A stretch of 64,000 nt of DNA from an uncultured Candidatus Binatia bacterium (lineage in GTDB: Bacteria > Desulfobacterota > Binatia > Bin18): contig OY282457.1 of the NCBI GenBank assembly GCA_958296235.1, positions 2,049,684 to 2,113,683 of the forward strand, given 5' to 3'. Both the position numbers and the translations under genes were made by a program. Shown one piece after another: positions 7,215 through 14,857 of this stretch (its first letter is position 1; every line of letters begins with the position of its first letter). The notes under the pieces were generated by a model. The model was not told the origin of the DNA. It did no database searches and saw only the letters and a list, made by a program, of their open reading frames with translations.

Positions 7215-8465
7215 ATGGAGACACGTCCGGCATCATTGCTACCCGAACAGTTCGGCCCGTTACAGGGCGTGCGGATTGTATCAAGCGGAACCTTAGTCGC
7301 CCAGCCGTTTGCCGCGGCATTAGCTGCGGAAATGGGCGCTGAGGTAATCCAGATCGAACGCACCGGAGAGGGCGACGCGGCCTGGCGTCATCTGGGCATG
7401 CAACTGCCCACCACAGACGGCCAGGAGCAGGTGGCAACCACCTGGATTCAGGAACGGCGCAACGAATGGTACGTCACGCTGGACTTCAGCAAGCCCGAGG
7501 GCAGAGACGTGTTCCTCAAGCTGGTCAAGTCGTGTGACATCTGGATGGAGAGTTCAAAGCCCGGCTCCTATACTAAATGGGGCCTGACCGATGAGGCCGT
7601 GCTCCAGGCCAACCCCAAGCTCGTCATTGCGCATGTCTCCGGCTACGGTCAGACCGGCCATCAGGACTACCTGGGCCGGGCCTCGTACGACATGATCGGC
7701 CAGGCTTTTGGTGGACTCATGTACCAGACCGGCTTTCCCGACCCTGCCCCGCCGGTGCGGGCCAATCCCTGGACGGCCGACTATATTACGGCCCTGTTTT
7801 GCCTGTGGTCGTCCCTGGCCGGCTATATTTCCGCGCAACGGACCGGTACGGGTCAGGTCGTGGATATCTCGCAGTTCGAGGCGATCCACCGTCTGCTCTC
7901 AGGGACGATGGTCGAGTATTTCAGCAATGGCTTTGTCCGCGAGCGCACCGGCAACAAAGCAACCGCGTTTCAACCCTACGACGCCTTCCAGGCCAGCGAT
8001 GGCTGGGTGGTGGTCGGCGCGGTCGGTCTGGCGGTTTTTTCCCGGGTGTGCAGAGTCTTGGGCCTTGACCCGGAAGAAGAGAAGTGGCAGCGGGCCAGTG
8101 TCGATATCAACGGCCTGGAAGGCATTGAGTTTGACGCCCTGCTGCGCGGCTGGATTGCCGAACGAACCGTCGAGGAAGTTGTGGAACAGTTGAATGCCGC
8201 CCAGGTCGCCTGCTGTCCGATTATGAACAGCAAGGATATGGCGGAAGATCCGCACTACGAGGCGCGTCATGTCCATGTCGAGTGGGAGGACAATCAGGTC
8301 GGTAGGGTCAAAGGGACTGGCGTCAGTCCTTCTTTTTCTGCAACACCGGGCAAGCTCTGGCGCGGGTCCGTGCCGGTCGGGCATGATAACGAGCAGATTT
8401 ACACCCACTTTGCCGGACTCAGCCGCGAAGAAGTCGCCCGGCTCACAGAAAAAGGCGTGATCTAA
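7215..8465 (+). CDS. CaiB/BaiF-family (class III) CoA transferase
   Basis: 416 aa from ATG 7215, five bases after GGGAGGAG. Pattern: GPLQGVRIVSSGTLVAQPFA at the N-terminus, ADMGAEVI-like AEMGAEVIQIERTGEGD, VTLDFSKPEGRDVFLKLV, and GRASYDMIGQAFGGLM. The Asp of SYD is the residue that forms the acyl-anhydride intermediate in formyl-CoA transferase. Transfers CoA between carboxylic acids; substrate unknown. No partner gene of a known pathway is adjacent, but the D-aminoacylase upstream and acyl-CoA genes elsewhere in the window fit acid catabolism. Confidence 0.9.
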   Translation: METRPASLLPEQFGPLQGVRIVSSGTLVAQPFAAALAAEMGAEVIQIERTGEGDAAWRHLGMQLPTTDGQEQVATTWIQERRNEWYVTLDFSKPEGRDVFLKLVKSCDIWMESSKPGSYTKWGLTDEAVLQANPKLVIAHVSGYGQTGHQDYLGRASYDMIGQAFGGLMYQTGFPDPAPPVRANPWTADYITALFCLWSSLAGYISAQRTGTGQVVDISQFEAIHRLLSGTMVEYFSNGFVRERTGNKATAFQPYDAFQASDGWVVVGAVGLAVFSRVCRVLGLDPEEEKWQRASVDINGLEGIEFDALLRGWIAERTVEEVVEQLNAAQVACCPIMNSKDMAEDPHYEARHVHVEWEDNQVGRVKGTGVSPSFSATPGKLWRGSVPVGHDNEQIYTHFAGLSREEVARLTEKGVI

Positions 8466-8470
8466 GCGCG

Positions 8471-8494
8471 CGGGGCGGGATGCGCCTCGCCCCG
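8471..8494 (+). terminator. GC-rich hairpin just after the CoA transferase stop
   Basis: CGGGGCG (8471-8477), loop of ten, CGCCCCG (8488-8494), followed by TATTCA rather than a T run. Position six bases after the stop suggests 3'-end formation or mRNA protection. Confidence 0.35.
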
Positions 8495-8529
8495 TATTCA
8501 CGCCGCTATACACCCCGCATGACTTGCCA

Positions 8530-8613
8530 ATGGCTCTCCTTGAAATCCGTAATCTGCGGGTACGGTTGAAGCCCTCCGGGGTCTCTCGTTAGACGTGGAG
8601 CATTCGGGGAGAA
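8530..8613 (+). pseudogene. Relic of an ABC-transporter ATPase N-terminus
   Basis: From ATG 8530 the frame reads MALLEIRNLRVR, the usual opening of oligopeptide/dipeptide ABC ATPases (OppD/DppD type). In another frame 8565-8600 then reads VEALRGLSLDVE, which in intact genes follows after a short loop. So a small frame-shifting deletion lies between the two pieces, and everything after the second piece (Walker A onward) is gone. About 20-25 codons remain. Confidence 0.5.
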
Positions 8614-8635
8614 AGGAAGAGTCACCATATCGCCT

Positions 8636-10075
8636 ATGAGACGCCTTCAGCTTAGTGCGCTTCTTGCTGCGAGTCTTTATGTTTTCGAGGTCTTCTGTTC
8701 CCCCCTCCTCTCAGCCGCTCCGCTCACGAGCACCCACGCCGATCAGACCCAGGTCTCGCTGACGATCTATAATTCCAACCTCGGTCTGGTCAAAGACGTC
8801 CGCGAGATTGAACTGGCCGAGGGGTTGACCCGCCTGCAGTTCATGGATGTCGCGGCCCGGATTATGCCGACAACAGTGCTTATTCGGTCGCGGACCGATG
8901 CGGACGGGCTTCAGGTCCTGGAACAGAACTATGAATACGACCTGCTCAGCCCGGAGACCTTACTCGAAAAATATGTGGGCAAAGAAGTCAAGCTGCTCGA
9001 CAAGAACTATTTTACCGGCAAAGACGAACTCGTGACCGCCACCCTGCTCGCCACGAACGAGTCCCCGATTTATCAAGTCGGAGACGAAATCTCGATTGGC
9101 TTGCCGGGCAGAGTGATTCTGCCTCAACTGCCGGCTAATCTGATCGCCCAGCCGACGCTCGTATGGCTGCTTCAGACTCCGGCGGCCAGCGCGCACACCG
9201 TTGAAGCCTCCTACCTCACCAATGATATTACGTGGAAAGCCGATTATGTCGCGGCCTTAAACAGCGACGACAGCCTGGCCGACCTGTCCGGCTGGGTCTC
9301 TATAGAGAATACATCCGGCACCACCTATCGCGACGCGACGCTCAAGCTGGTAGCCGGCGATATCAACCGGGTTGAACCGGAAGTGCTCTACATGGAGAGT
9401 GTTGCGATGTCCGCCAGGGCTGGGGCTGCTTCAGAGTCACAGTTTCAGGAAGAGTCCTTTTTTGAGTACCACCTCTATACCCTGGAGCGACCGACCACGG
9501 TGCAAAACAACCAGACCAAGCAGTTGTCGCTCTTATCCGCTACGGATATCCCCATCACCAAACGCCTCGTTCTGCGCGGGCAGCCGCATTATGTGCGCGC
9601 CACGTTTGACACGCCGCCGCCTCGGCAAAAAGTGAGCGTCTATCTCGAAATCGAAAACGCTGAGAAAAACCGCCTCGGCATCCCTTTGCCCAAAGGGACC
9701 ATCCGCGTGTACAAAGCCGACGCGCAGGGCAGCCTCCAGTTTGTCGGCGAGGACAGCATTGACCACACGCCCCGAGACGAAACCGTCAGCATAAAAATGG
9801 GCGAGGCATTTGATGTCGTTGGCGAGCGCCGCCAAACGAGCTTTACCCGTTTATCACGCAACTTGTCAGAAGTGAGCTGGCAAATCGTCGTCCGCAATCA
9901 CAAGGACGAAGACGTGCAGGTTCGCGTGGAAGAGCCCATGTACGGCGACTGGAAAATCATCGCTTCTACTCCAGAGCAGTACGAAAAGCCCGACGCGCAT
10001 ACTCTGCGTTTTGAGGTCACGGCGCCGAAGAACGGCGAGGTGAAAATCGGCTATCGGGTGCGGGTGAAGAGTTAG
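8636..10075 (+). CDS. Exported DUF4139-domain protein
   Basis: 479 aa with an N-terminal signal peptide (residues 1-28, LLAASLYVFEVFCSPLLSAA). The body is beta-rich with YNSNLGLVKDVREIELAEG, VSYLTNDI-like EASYLTNDITWKADYVAAL, RDATLKLVAGDINR, and KNRLGIPLPKGTIRVYKAD, matching DUF4139 proteins. These are exported proteins of unknown function, some annotated as mucoidy inhibitor-like. It stands alone between intergenic repeats. Ribosome site GAAAGGAAG upstream. The stop is followed directly by a TTAGTGG-type repeat. Confidence 0.8.
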   Translation: MRRLQLSALLAASLYVFEVFCSPLLSAAPLTSTHADQTQVSLTIYNSNLGLVKDVREIELAEGLTRLQFMDVAARIMPTTVLIRSRTDADGLQVLEQNYEYDLLSPETLLEKYVGKEVKLLDKNYFTGKDELVTATLLATNESPIYQVGDEISIGLPGRVILPQLPANLIAQPTLVWLLQTPAASAHTVEASYLTNDITWKADYVAALNSDDSLADLSGWVSIENTSGTTYRDATLKLVAGDINRVEPEVLYMESVAMSARAGAASESQFQEESFFEYHLYTLERPTTVQNNQTKQLSLLSATDIPITKRLVLRGQPHYVRATFDTPPPRQKVSVYLEIENAEKNRLGIPLPKGTIRVYKADAQGSLQFVGEDSIDHTPRDETVSIKMGEAFDVVGERRQTSFTRLSRNLSEVSWQIVVRNHKDEDVQVRVEEPMYGDWKIIASTPEQYEKPDAHTLRFEVTAPKNGEVKIGYRVRVKS

Positions 10076-10098
10076 AGGCAGTGGTTAGTGGCTAGAGC
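10071..10098 (+). repeat. Degenerate TTAGTGG heptamer repeat after a stop codon
   Basis: TTAGAGG, CAGTGG, TTAGTGG, CTAGAGC run directly over and after the TAG at 10073-10075. It is one of four similar arrays in the window (also 16095-16114, 16617-16650, 48071-48104), each just downstream of a gene end. Confidence 0.5.
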
Positions 10099-10123
10099 AA
10101 ATTGCGATGCTGTGTAGCCACCT

Positions 10124-10188
10124 GTCATTCCTGCGGAAGCAGGAATCCAGGCCCCGCCGCCCGCTGGATGCCGGACGTGATCCGGCAG
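10124..10188. repeat. Double-hairpin repeat of the CATTCCTGC...GCAGGAATCCAG type
   Basis: First hairpin ATTCCTGC (10127-10134), GGAA, GCAGGAAT (10139-10146). Second TGCCGGA (10169-10175), CGTGA, TCCGGCA (10181-10187), with CTGGATGCCGG between. This is the widespread intergenic element that yields spurious peptides such as SFLRKQES; single copy here. Confidence 0.7.
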
Positions 10189-10291
10189 GACGGGAGCCCC
10201 CGGCACGGCTACAGAGTAGCGTAAAACGCGCTAGTGAGAGACGGGAAGCTCATTTCTTGTCTTCTCGTACCGGGGAGACTAGACTGAGCGC

Positions 10292-10867
10292 ATGACGCAC
10301 AGCGCGCCGGTCGCCCCAAGGCCCCATCGTTTTACCCGTCAGGAGTACTACCGCCTGGCAGAGTCTCGTCTCCTTACAGATGAGCGGGTTGAGCTGCTCA
10401 ATGGAGTCATTATTACTATGAGTCCACAGAATAGCCCCCATGCGGCAACCATTCACCGGCTCCTCTTTACGCTTTTGCCTGTCGTGGGGGATGCAGCCTA
10501 TATTCGCGTCCAAGCGCCGCTTGTTTTGAACGATTGGAGCGAGCCCGAACCGGATATTGTCATCTGTCAACCTGACCCAAGCGATTACGCTCAGCATCAT
10601 CCACGAGCGGACCAGGTTATGGTCGTCATAGAAGTCTCGGACAGCTCCCTGGCCTACGATCAGGTCCAGAAGGCCCAGGCGTATGCGGCAAGCGACATCC
10701 CGGAATACTGGATTGTGAATCTTTCTGACCGGACCGTTGCTATTCTGACGAATCCTTCAAGAGACAACGGACGGTATCAGGGTGAGCAGGTGAGAGGCGA
10801 AGATGATGTCGTGTTCCCTCCAGGCGGCCAGGCTATTGCCGTGTCGGCTATCCTTCCGCCGCAATAG
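10292..10867 (+). CDS. Uma2-family putative PD-(D/E)XK endonuclease (DUF820)
   Basis: 191 aa. Family pattern: FTRQEYYRLAESRLLTDERV, VELLNGVIITMSPQNSPHA, EPEPDIVICQ, and MVVIEVSDSSLAYDQVQKAQ then YAASDIPEYWIVNL. The Asp of PDIV, the Glu of IEVS and the later Lys form the nuclease-like core. Uma2 proteins are abundant in Cyanobacteria and scattered elsewhere; their role is unknown, possibly nuclease-based mobile or defence functions. It stands beside another nuclease-like gene at 10974. Confidence 0.88.
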   Translation: MTHSAPVAPRPHRFTRQEYYRLAESRLLTDERVELLNGVIITMSPQNSPHAATIHRLLFTLLPVVGDAAYIRVQAPLVLNDWSEPEPDIVICQPDPSDYAQHHPRADQVMVVIEVSDSSLAYDQVQKAQAYAASDIPEYWIVNLSDRTVAILTNPSRDNGRYQGEQVRGEDDVVFPPGGQAIAVSAILPPQ

Positions 10868-10973
10868 TGATCCCACTATGTCAGCCTGCAACGAGACTAA
10901 AGGATCAAGTTTTTGTGCTCCGCTAGGTTGATCCCTAGCGTATAGACCAAGCTGCGGAACTACAGTTGTTACT

Positions 10974-11861
10974 ATGAGTCGACGTCCGAACGAAAAAGCC
11001 GTTACCGATTTCGTCAGGCGTAGATGGCCCGACCATGAACCGCCGCGGGCTTATGTTCTTGACCTCTGGGAACATTTCAACCAGAGGAGATTAGCAAAAG
11101 GTAATTTCGTCTCCGATTTTACCAGCGGGAATGATGCGAAATTATTTCAGCGCCTATGGGAAATGGTCCTTGCTCGGCATCTAATCGAACAGGGCTTTGC
11201 GCTTCAGTCAAACGATCCCGGTCCTGATTTTTTGTTTGAACTCGATGGAAAAAAAGTATGGATCGAGGCGACCGCACCCGACTCTAGCGGTCTCTCCAAA
11301 GATTGGCTGGAAAAGCGGGGGGTTATTGATGTCCCCGTTAAGGAAATCCTCCTACGCTGGACGAACGCTTTTTCGGCTAAGAAGGAGAAGTTTTCTAAAT
11401 ATCTCGACAAGGGCATCGTCGAGAGCGACGACATATGCGTAATCGCGATCTCTGGACACTTGTTGAACATGGAAGATCCACGGGGAAGCTCGGGACAACC
11501 ATACGCTGCCGAAGCGGTATTTCCGATTGGACCGCTTGCTGTGGATATCAATAGGCAAACAGATGAGCACAGCAATCTGTACAATTCTGAACGTTGGTCT
11601 GAGAGAAAACCGAATGGAACCGATGTACCGACAGACTCGTTTCTCAATCAGGAAAATCGCTGTATCAGCGCTATCGTGGGGAACTCTCACCTTTGGAAGA
11701 GCGTGATGAGCAGATGTGACATGGCGATTGTTCATAATCCATTTGCCGACAATCCATTTCCCCGCAAACGGTTTGGAGCCGAGGCCGAATATGTATGTGA
11801 AGTTGGCGAGAGTGAGTACATAATACTCGATATACAAACTGAGGAGAACAGCCATGCCTGA
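10974..11861 (+). CDS. Unrecognised protein with PD-(D/E)XK-like nuclease motif
   Basis: 295 aa, not assigned to a named family. Residues about 60-110 hold the strongest signal: LFQRLWEMVLARHLIEQGF, then GPDFLFELDGKKVWIEATAP. A GPDF Asp followed by hydrophobic strand and E-x-T resembles the metal-binding core of restriction-type nucleases, with T in place of Lys. The C-terminal part contains NPFADNPFP and ends with a beta strand. Codons are visibly richer in A/T than the neighbours, and the same holds for the next gene, suggesting joint acquisition. The stop overlaps a 25-codon ORF linking it to the DUF4145 gene. Confidence 0.65.
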   Translation: MSRRPNEKAVTDFVRRRWPDHEPPRAYVLDLWEHFNQRRLAKGNFVSDFTSGNDAKLFQRLWEMVLARHLIEQGFALQSNDPGPDFLFELDGKKVWIEATAPDSSGLSKDWLEKRGVIDVPVKEILLRWTNAFSAKKEKFSKYLDKGIVESDDICVIAISGHLLNMEDPRGSSGQPYAAEAVFPIGPLAVDINRQTDEHSNLYNSERWSERKPNGTDVPTDSFLNQENRCISAIVGNSHLWKSVMSRCDMAIVHNPFADNPFPRKRFGAEAEYVCEVGESEYIILDIQTEENSHA

Positions 11862-11931
11862 AACAGGAACCTGCCTCGAACGCGCCTTTGTCGACGGCCA
11901 TGCAGAACTTTCTACACAGGAGCAATTCTGA
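11854..11931 (+). CDS. Possible 25-aa coupling peptide ORF
   Basis: ATG 11854 follows GAGGAG at 11841-11846 by seven bases, and its TGA (11929-11931) overlaps the next ATG (11931) as TGATG. Peptide reads MPETGTCLERAFVDGH then AELSTQEQF. It overlaps the last codons of the nuclease-like gene. Could be a real leader/coupling peptide that carries ribosomes into the DUF4145 gene, or the clipped start of a lost gene. Confidence 0.35.
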   Translation: MPETGTCLERAFVDGHAELSTQEQF

Positions 11932-12671
11932 TGTCAGGGAATAGCTATACATGTCCATATTGTCAGCATGACATAGTTCTTCAGGGTGACGATGTTCAAT
12001 ATAATGAGATAGGTTTTAGATTTCCGGCCGGTCGGGTTAAGCATGGCCTTACAGGATTGCGATTGAATTCATATGTATGTCCAAATCAGAATTGCCAAGA
12101 GCTTGCTATCACCGTGCACTGGCTGAAGCTAATTCGGTATGAAAGCGTTCCGACTGAGCAAGACGCATGGGGCGAACATCTTCATACGTGGCAACTCCGT
12201 CCTGAATCCTCCGCAAAGCCCCAGCCAGAGTACATTCCTTCTCAAATTGTCAAAGATTATTATGAAGCGTGCCGCATTCGAGACCTCAGTCCTAAAGCCT
12301 CCGCAACGCTCAGTAGGCGATGTTTACAGAGTATGATCCGAGACTTTTGGGGAGTGAAGGACAAGCATAATCTCTATCAAGAGATAGAAGCCATCAAAGA
12401 GAAGGTGGATACGGAGACATGGGAAGCAATTGACTCGATGCGTGGTGTCGGAAATATCGGCGCACACATGGAGAAGGATGTGGATTTGATCGTTTCTGTG
12501 GAGCCTGAAGAAGCACAGCTTCTGCTCGGACTAATCGAGACACTTTTTACTGAGTGGTATGTTGCAAAGTATGACCGGAAACAACGAATGGGGGCGCTAA
12601 AGCGGCTCGGAGAAAAAAAGAAAGCCGCAACACGCAAAACCCCTGACTCTGCGGCAAGGGATTCCTCGTAA
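11931..12671 (+). CDS. DUF4145-domain protein with N-terminal zinc-ribbon
   Basis: 246 aa. N-terminal CPYCQHD (residues 8-14) and VCPNQNCQE (about 49-57) make a Cys4 zinc ribbon. The DUF4145 domain follows at about 100-205: YYEACRIRDLSPKASATLSR, RCLQSMIRDFW, and SMRGVGNIGAHMEKD, VEPEEAQLLLGLIETLF. DUF4145 occurs in defence-associated proteins and as a partner of nucleases or helicases (family knowledge). Together with the nuclease-like gene upstream it forms an AT-richer unit. The C-terminus is Lys/Arg-rich (GEKKKAATRK). Confidence 0.8.
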   Translation: MSGNSYTCPYCQHDIVLQGDDVQYNEIGFRFPAGRVKHGLTGLRLNSYVCPNQNCQELAITVHWLKLIRYESVPTEQDAWGEHLHTWQLRPESSAKPQPEYIPSQIVKDYYEACRIRDLSPKASATLSRRCLQSMIRDFWGVKDKHNLYQEIEAIKEKVDTETWEAIDSMRGVGNIGAHMEKDVDLIVSVEPEEAQLLLGLIETLFTEWYVAKYDRKQRMGALKRLGEKKKAATRKTPDSAARDSS

Positions 12672-12735
12672 AGCCCGCCTTTTAGAACCATACACTCCAA
12701 GCCTTGTGTCGTGAGCTGCCGCGTTGTTGACCTGC

Positions 12736-12764
12736 GCCCCTGTTTCAGACTAGAAAGACGGGGC
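12736..12764 (+). terminator. Weak hairpin before the dehydrogenase operon
   Basis: GCCCC (12736-12740) pairs with GGGGC (12760-12764), extended by an inner TTTC/GAAA pairing, then only TTT. It separates the DUF4145 gene from the dehydrogenase operon. Confidence 0.3.
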
Positions 12765-12796
12765 TTTCCGCGTGAACCCTAAAGGAGGAAATGTCT

Positions 12797-13783
12797 ATGG
12801 CGGATACCAGCCTGAGTACAGACAAGCTGCTCGATATGTATCGCACGATGCAAACCATCCGGCAGTTTGAGTCCCGCGTGCGTGATATTTTTCAAGAGGG
12901 CCAAATCCCCGGCTTTGTGCATGTCTCGATTGGCGAAGAAGCCTCCGCCACCGGCGTTGCCGCGGCCTTGACCAAGCAGGACTATATTACCAGCACCCAT
13001 CGCGGTCACGGCCATTTGATCGCCAAGGGCGGCGAAGTCAAACCCATGATGGCCGAGCTGTTCGGAAAAAAGACTGGCTACTGCAAGGGCAAGGGCGGCT
13101 CCATGCACATTGCCAATTTCGAGCTGGGTATCCTGGGGGCGAACGGCATTGTGGGCGCTGGTTTACCGATTGCGACCGGCGCGGGTCTGGCGGCAAAAGT
13201 GCGTGGCAGCGGTGAGGTCGCCGCCTGTTTCTTTGGTGACGGAGCCTCAAACGAGGGCACGTTTCACGAGTCGCTCAATATTGCCTCGTCCTGGAAACTG
13301 CCCGTTGTTTATGTGTGTGAAAACAATTTGTACGGAGAGTTTACCGCCGGCAAGGACGTGACCTCGGTCAAAGATATTGCCGACCGGGCGCGCGGCCACG
13401 ATATGCCCGGCATTGTGGTCAACGGCAATGATGTCGTCGAGGTCCATGAAACCACCAGTCAGGCGGTCGAACGCGCGCGCAAAGGCGAAGGCCCAACCTT
13501 GATTGAGTGTAAAACCTACCGCTGGGAAGGCCACGTGGTGGGCGAGGAAGCCTTTCTCGGCAAGCGCAGTTATCGTCCCTCAGACGAAATAGAAGCCTGG
13601 AAGAGGCGCTGTCCGCTCATTACCTTTGAGCAGCGTTTCGTGCCGGATACCTTCAGCCAGGAAGAGATTGAGGCCGTCCAGGCTGACGTAAAGCGCGCCA
13701 TTGATGACGCCGTTCAGTTTGCGCAAGACAGTCCGTATCCGGAGCCCGAGGAAGCCCTGGAGGATATGTTCTCAAATGCGTGA
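12797..13783 (+). CDS. E1-alpha subunit of a 2-oxoacid/acetoin dehydrogenase
   Basis: 328 aa. ATG 12797 lies eight bases after GGAGG; ATG 12791 lies too close to it. Thiamine diphosphate enzyme subunit: YRTMQTIRQFESRVRDIF at the N-terminus, HRGHGHLIAKGG, GGSMHIA, and the TPP motif GDGASNEGTFHESLNIA ending in ENN. Works with the beta subunit (13846) and E2 (14858) to oxidise a 2-oxoacid or acetoin to an acyl-CoA. Length fits AcoA/PdhA of the heterotetrameric type. Substrate cannot be fixed from sequence. Confidence 0.9.
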   Translation: MADTSLSTDKLLDMYRTMQTIRQFESRVRDIFQEGQIPGFVHVSIGEEASATGVAAALTKQDYITSTHRGHGHLIAKGGEVKPMMAELFGKKTGYCKGKGGSMHIANFELGILGANGIVGAGLPIATGAGLAAKVRGSGEVAACFFGDGASNEGTFHESLNIASSWKLPVVYVCENNLYGEFTAGKDVTSVKDIADRARGHDMPGIVVNGNDVVEVHETTSQAVERARKGEGPTLIECKTYRWEGHVVGEEAFLGKRSYRPSDEIEAWKRRCPLITFEQRFVPDTFSQEEIEAVQADVKRAIDDAVQFAQDSPYPEPEEALEDMFSNA

Positions 13784-13845
13784 ACGGGCAACATCTACCT
13801 GTTTACTGGAACGCACGTTTACGCATTGCAGCCTAGGGGGAAATC

Positions 13846-14814
13846 ATGCCTGAAATGAATTTTATTCAAGCGATTAATACGGCCCTCGCCGAGGAACTGC
13901 GCCTCGACTCGAAAACATTCCTAATGGGCCTGGACGTCTGGGTCGGCGCGTTCGGCGCAACCAGTGGTTTGACTGACGAATTTGGCGCTGAGCGGATCCT
14001 GAACGCTCCCATTTCAGAAGCCGGCTATGCCGGCGCCGGGGTCGGCGCAGCTATGGCAGGCATGCGGCCGATTGTTGAAATCGAGTTCGCCAGCTTTTTC
14101 TACTGCTGCTGGGATCAGGTCTGCAATCAGGCGGCCAAGCTGCGCTATATGTCGGGCGGCCAAGCCGACATGCCGATTACGTTTCGGGCCGTGTGCGGGG
14201 CGGTTGGCTCGGCCGCGGCCCAGCATTCCGAGACGGTCTACTCCCAGTTCATGAGTGTGCCCGGACTCAAAATTGTGGTGCCTTCAGGCGCCTACGATAT
14301 GAAGGGCCTGCTCAAAAGCGCCATTCGGGATAATAACCCCGTGCTGGTCTTTGAGCACCTCAAGCTGGGGCGAAGCAAAGAAGAAGTCCCGGAGGAGGAG
14401 TATCTTGTGCCCATCGGGCAAGCCGCGGTCAAGCGCGAAGGCTCAGACGTCACCATTATTGCGATCGGCTATATGGTCTCCCAGGCGCTCAAGGCCGCAA
14501 AAGCGCTGGAAGAGGATGGCATTTCTGCCGAAGTCATAGACCCGCGCAGCCTGATTCCGCTGGACGAAGAGACGCTCCTCTCCTCCGTGGCCAAGACGCA
14601 TAACGTCTTGGTGGTTGATGAGGGCCATCTGCGCTGCGGCGCGGCAGCAGAAATCTCAGCCGTTATTGCGGATAAGGGTTTCGACTCCCTGGACGCCCCG
14701 GTCAAGCGCCTGGCGGCTCCAGATGTCCCGGTCCCGTTCAGTCCCCCGTTAGAAAAATTCATTCTTCCCAACGACAAAAAGATTTCCGCGACTGTCAAGG
14801 AGATGCTGGGCTAA
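13846..14814 (+). CDS. E1-beta subunit of a 2-oxoacid/acetoin dehydrogenase
   Basis: 322 aa. Pattern of the transketolase-like beta chain: MNFIQAINTALAEELRLD, NAPISEAGYAGAGVGAAMAG, PIVEIEFASFFYCCWDQ, QHSETVYSQF, PSGAYDMKGLLKSAIRDNNP, and the C-terminal domain VIDPRSLIPLDEETL. Binds TPP with the alpha subunit. A good AGGGGGAAATC ribosome site precedes it, 62 bp after the alpha gene. Family members include acetoin and branched-chain/pyruvate enzymes. Confidence 0.9.
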   Translation: MPEMNFIQAINTALAEELRLDSKTFLMGLDVWVGAFGATSGLTDEFGAERILNAPISEAGYAGAGVGAAMAGMRPIVEIEFASFFYCCWDQVCNQAAKLRYMSGGQADMPITFRAVCGAVGSAAAQHSETVYSQFMSVPGLKIVVPSGAYDMKGLLKSAIRDNNPVLVFEHLKLGRSKEEVPEEEYLVPIGQAAVKREGSDVTIIAIGYMVSQALKAAKALEEDGISAEVIDPRSLIPLDEETLLSSVAKTHNVLVVDEGHLRCGAAAEISAVIADKGFDSLDAPVKRLAAPDVPVPFSPPLEKFILPNDKKISATVKEMLG

Positions 14815-14857
14815 GCTTCCCTCCGCTTCCGCGTCTGAGGAAAGAAAGGATACACCT

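Noticed and set aside
10107..10295. Small ORF SFLRKQESRPRRPLDAG
   Set aside because: It is the well-known spurious translation of a hairpin repeat.
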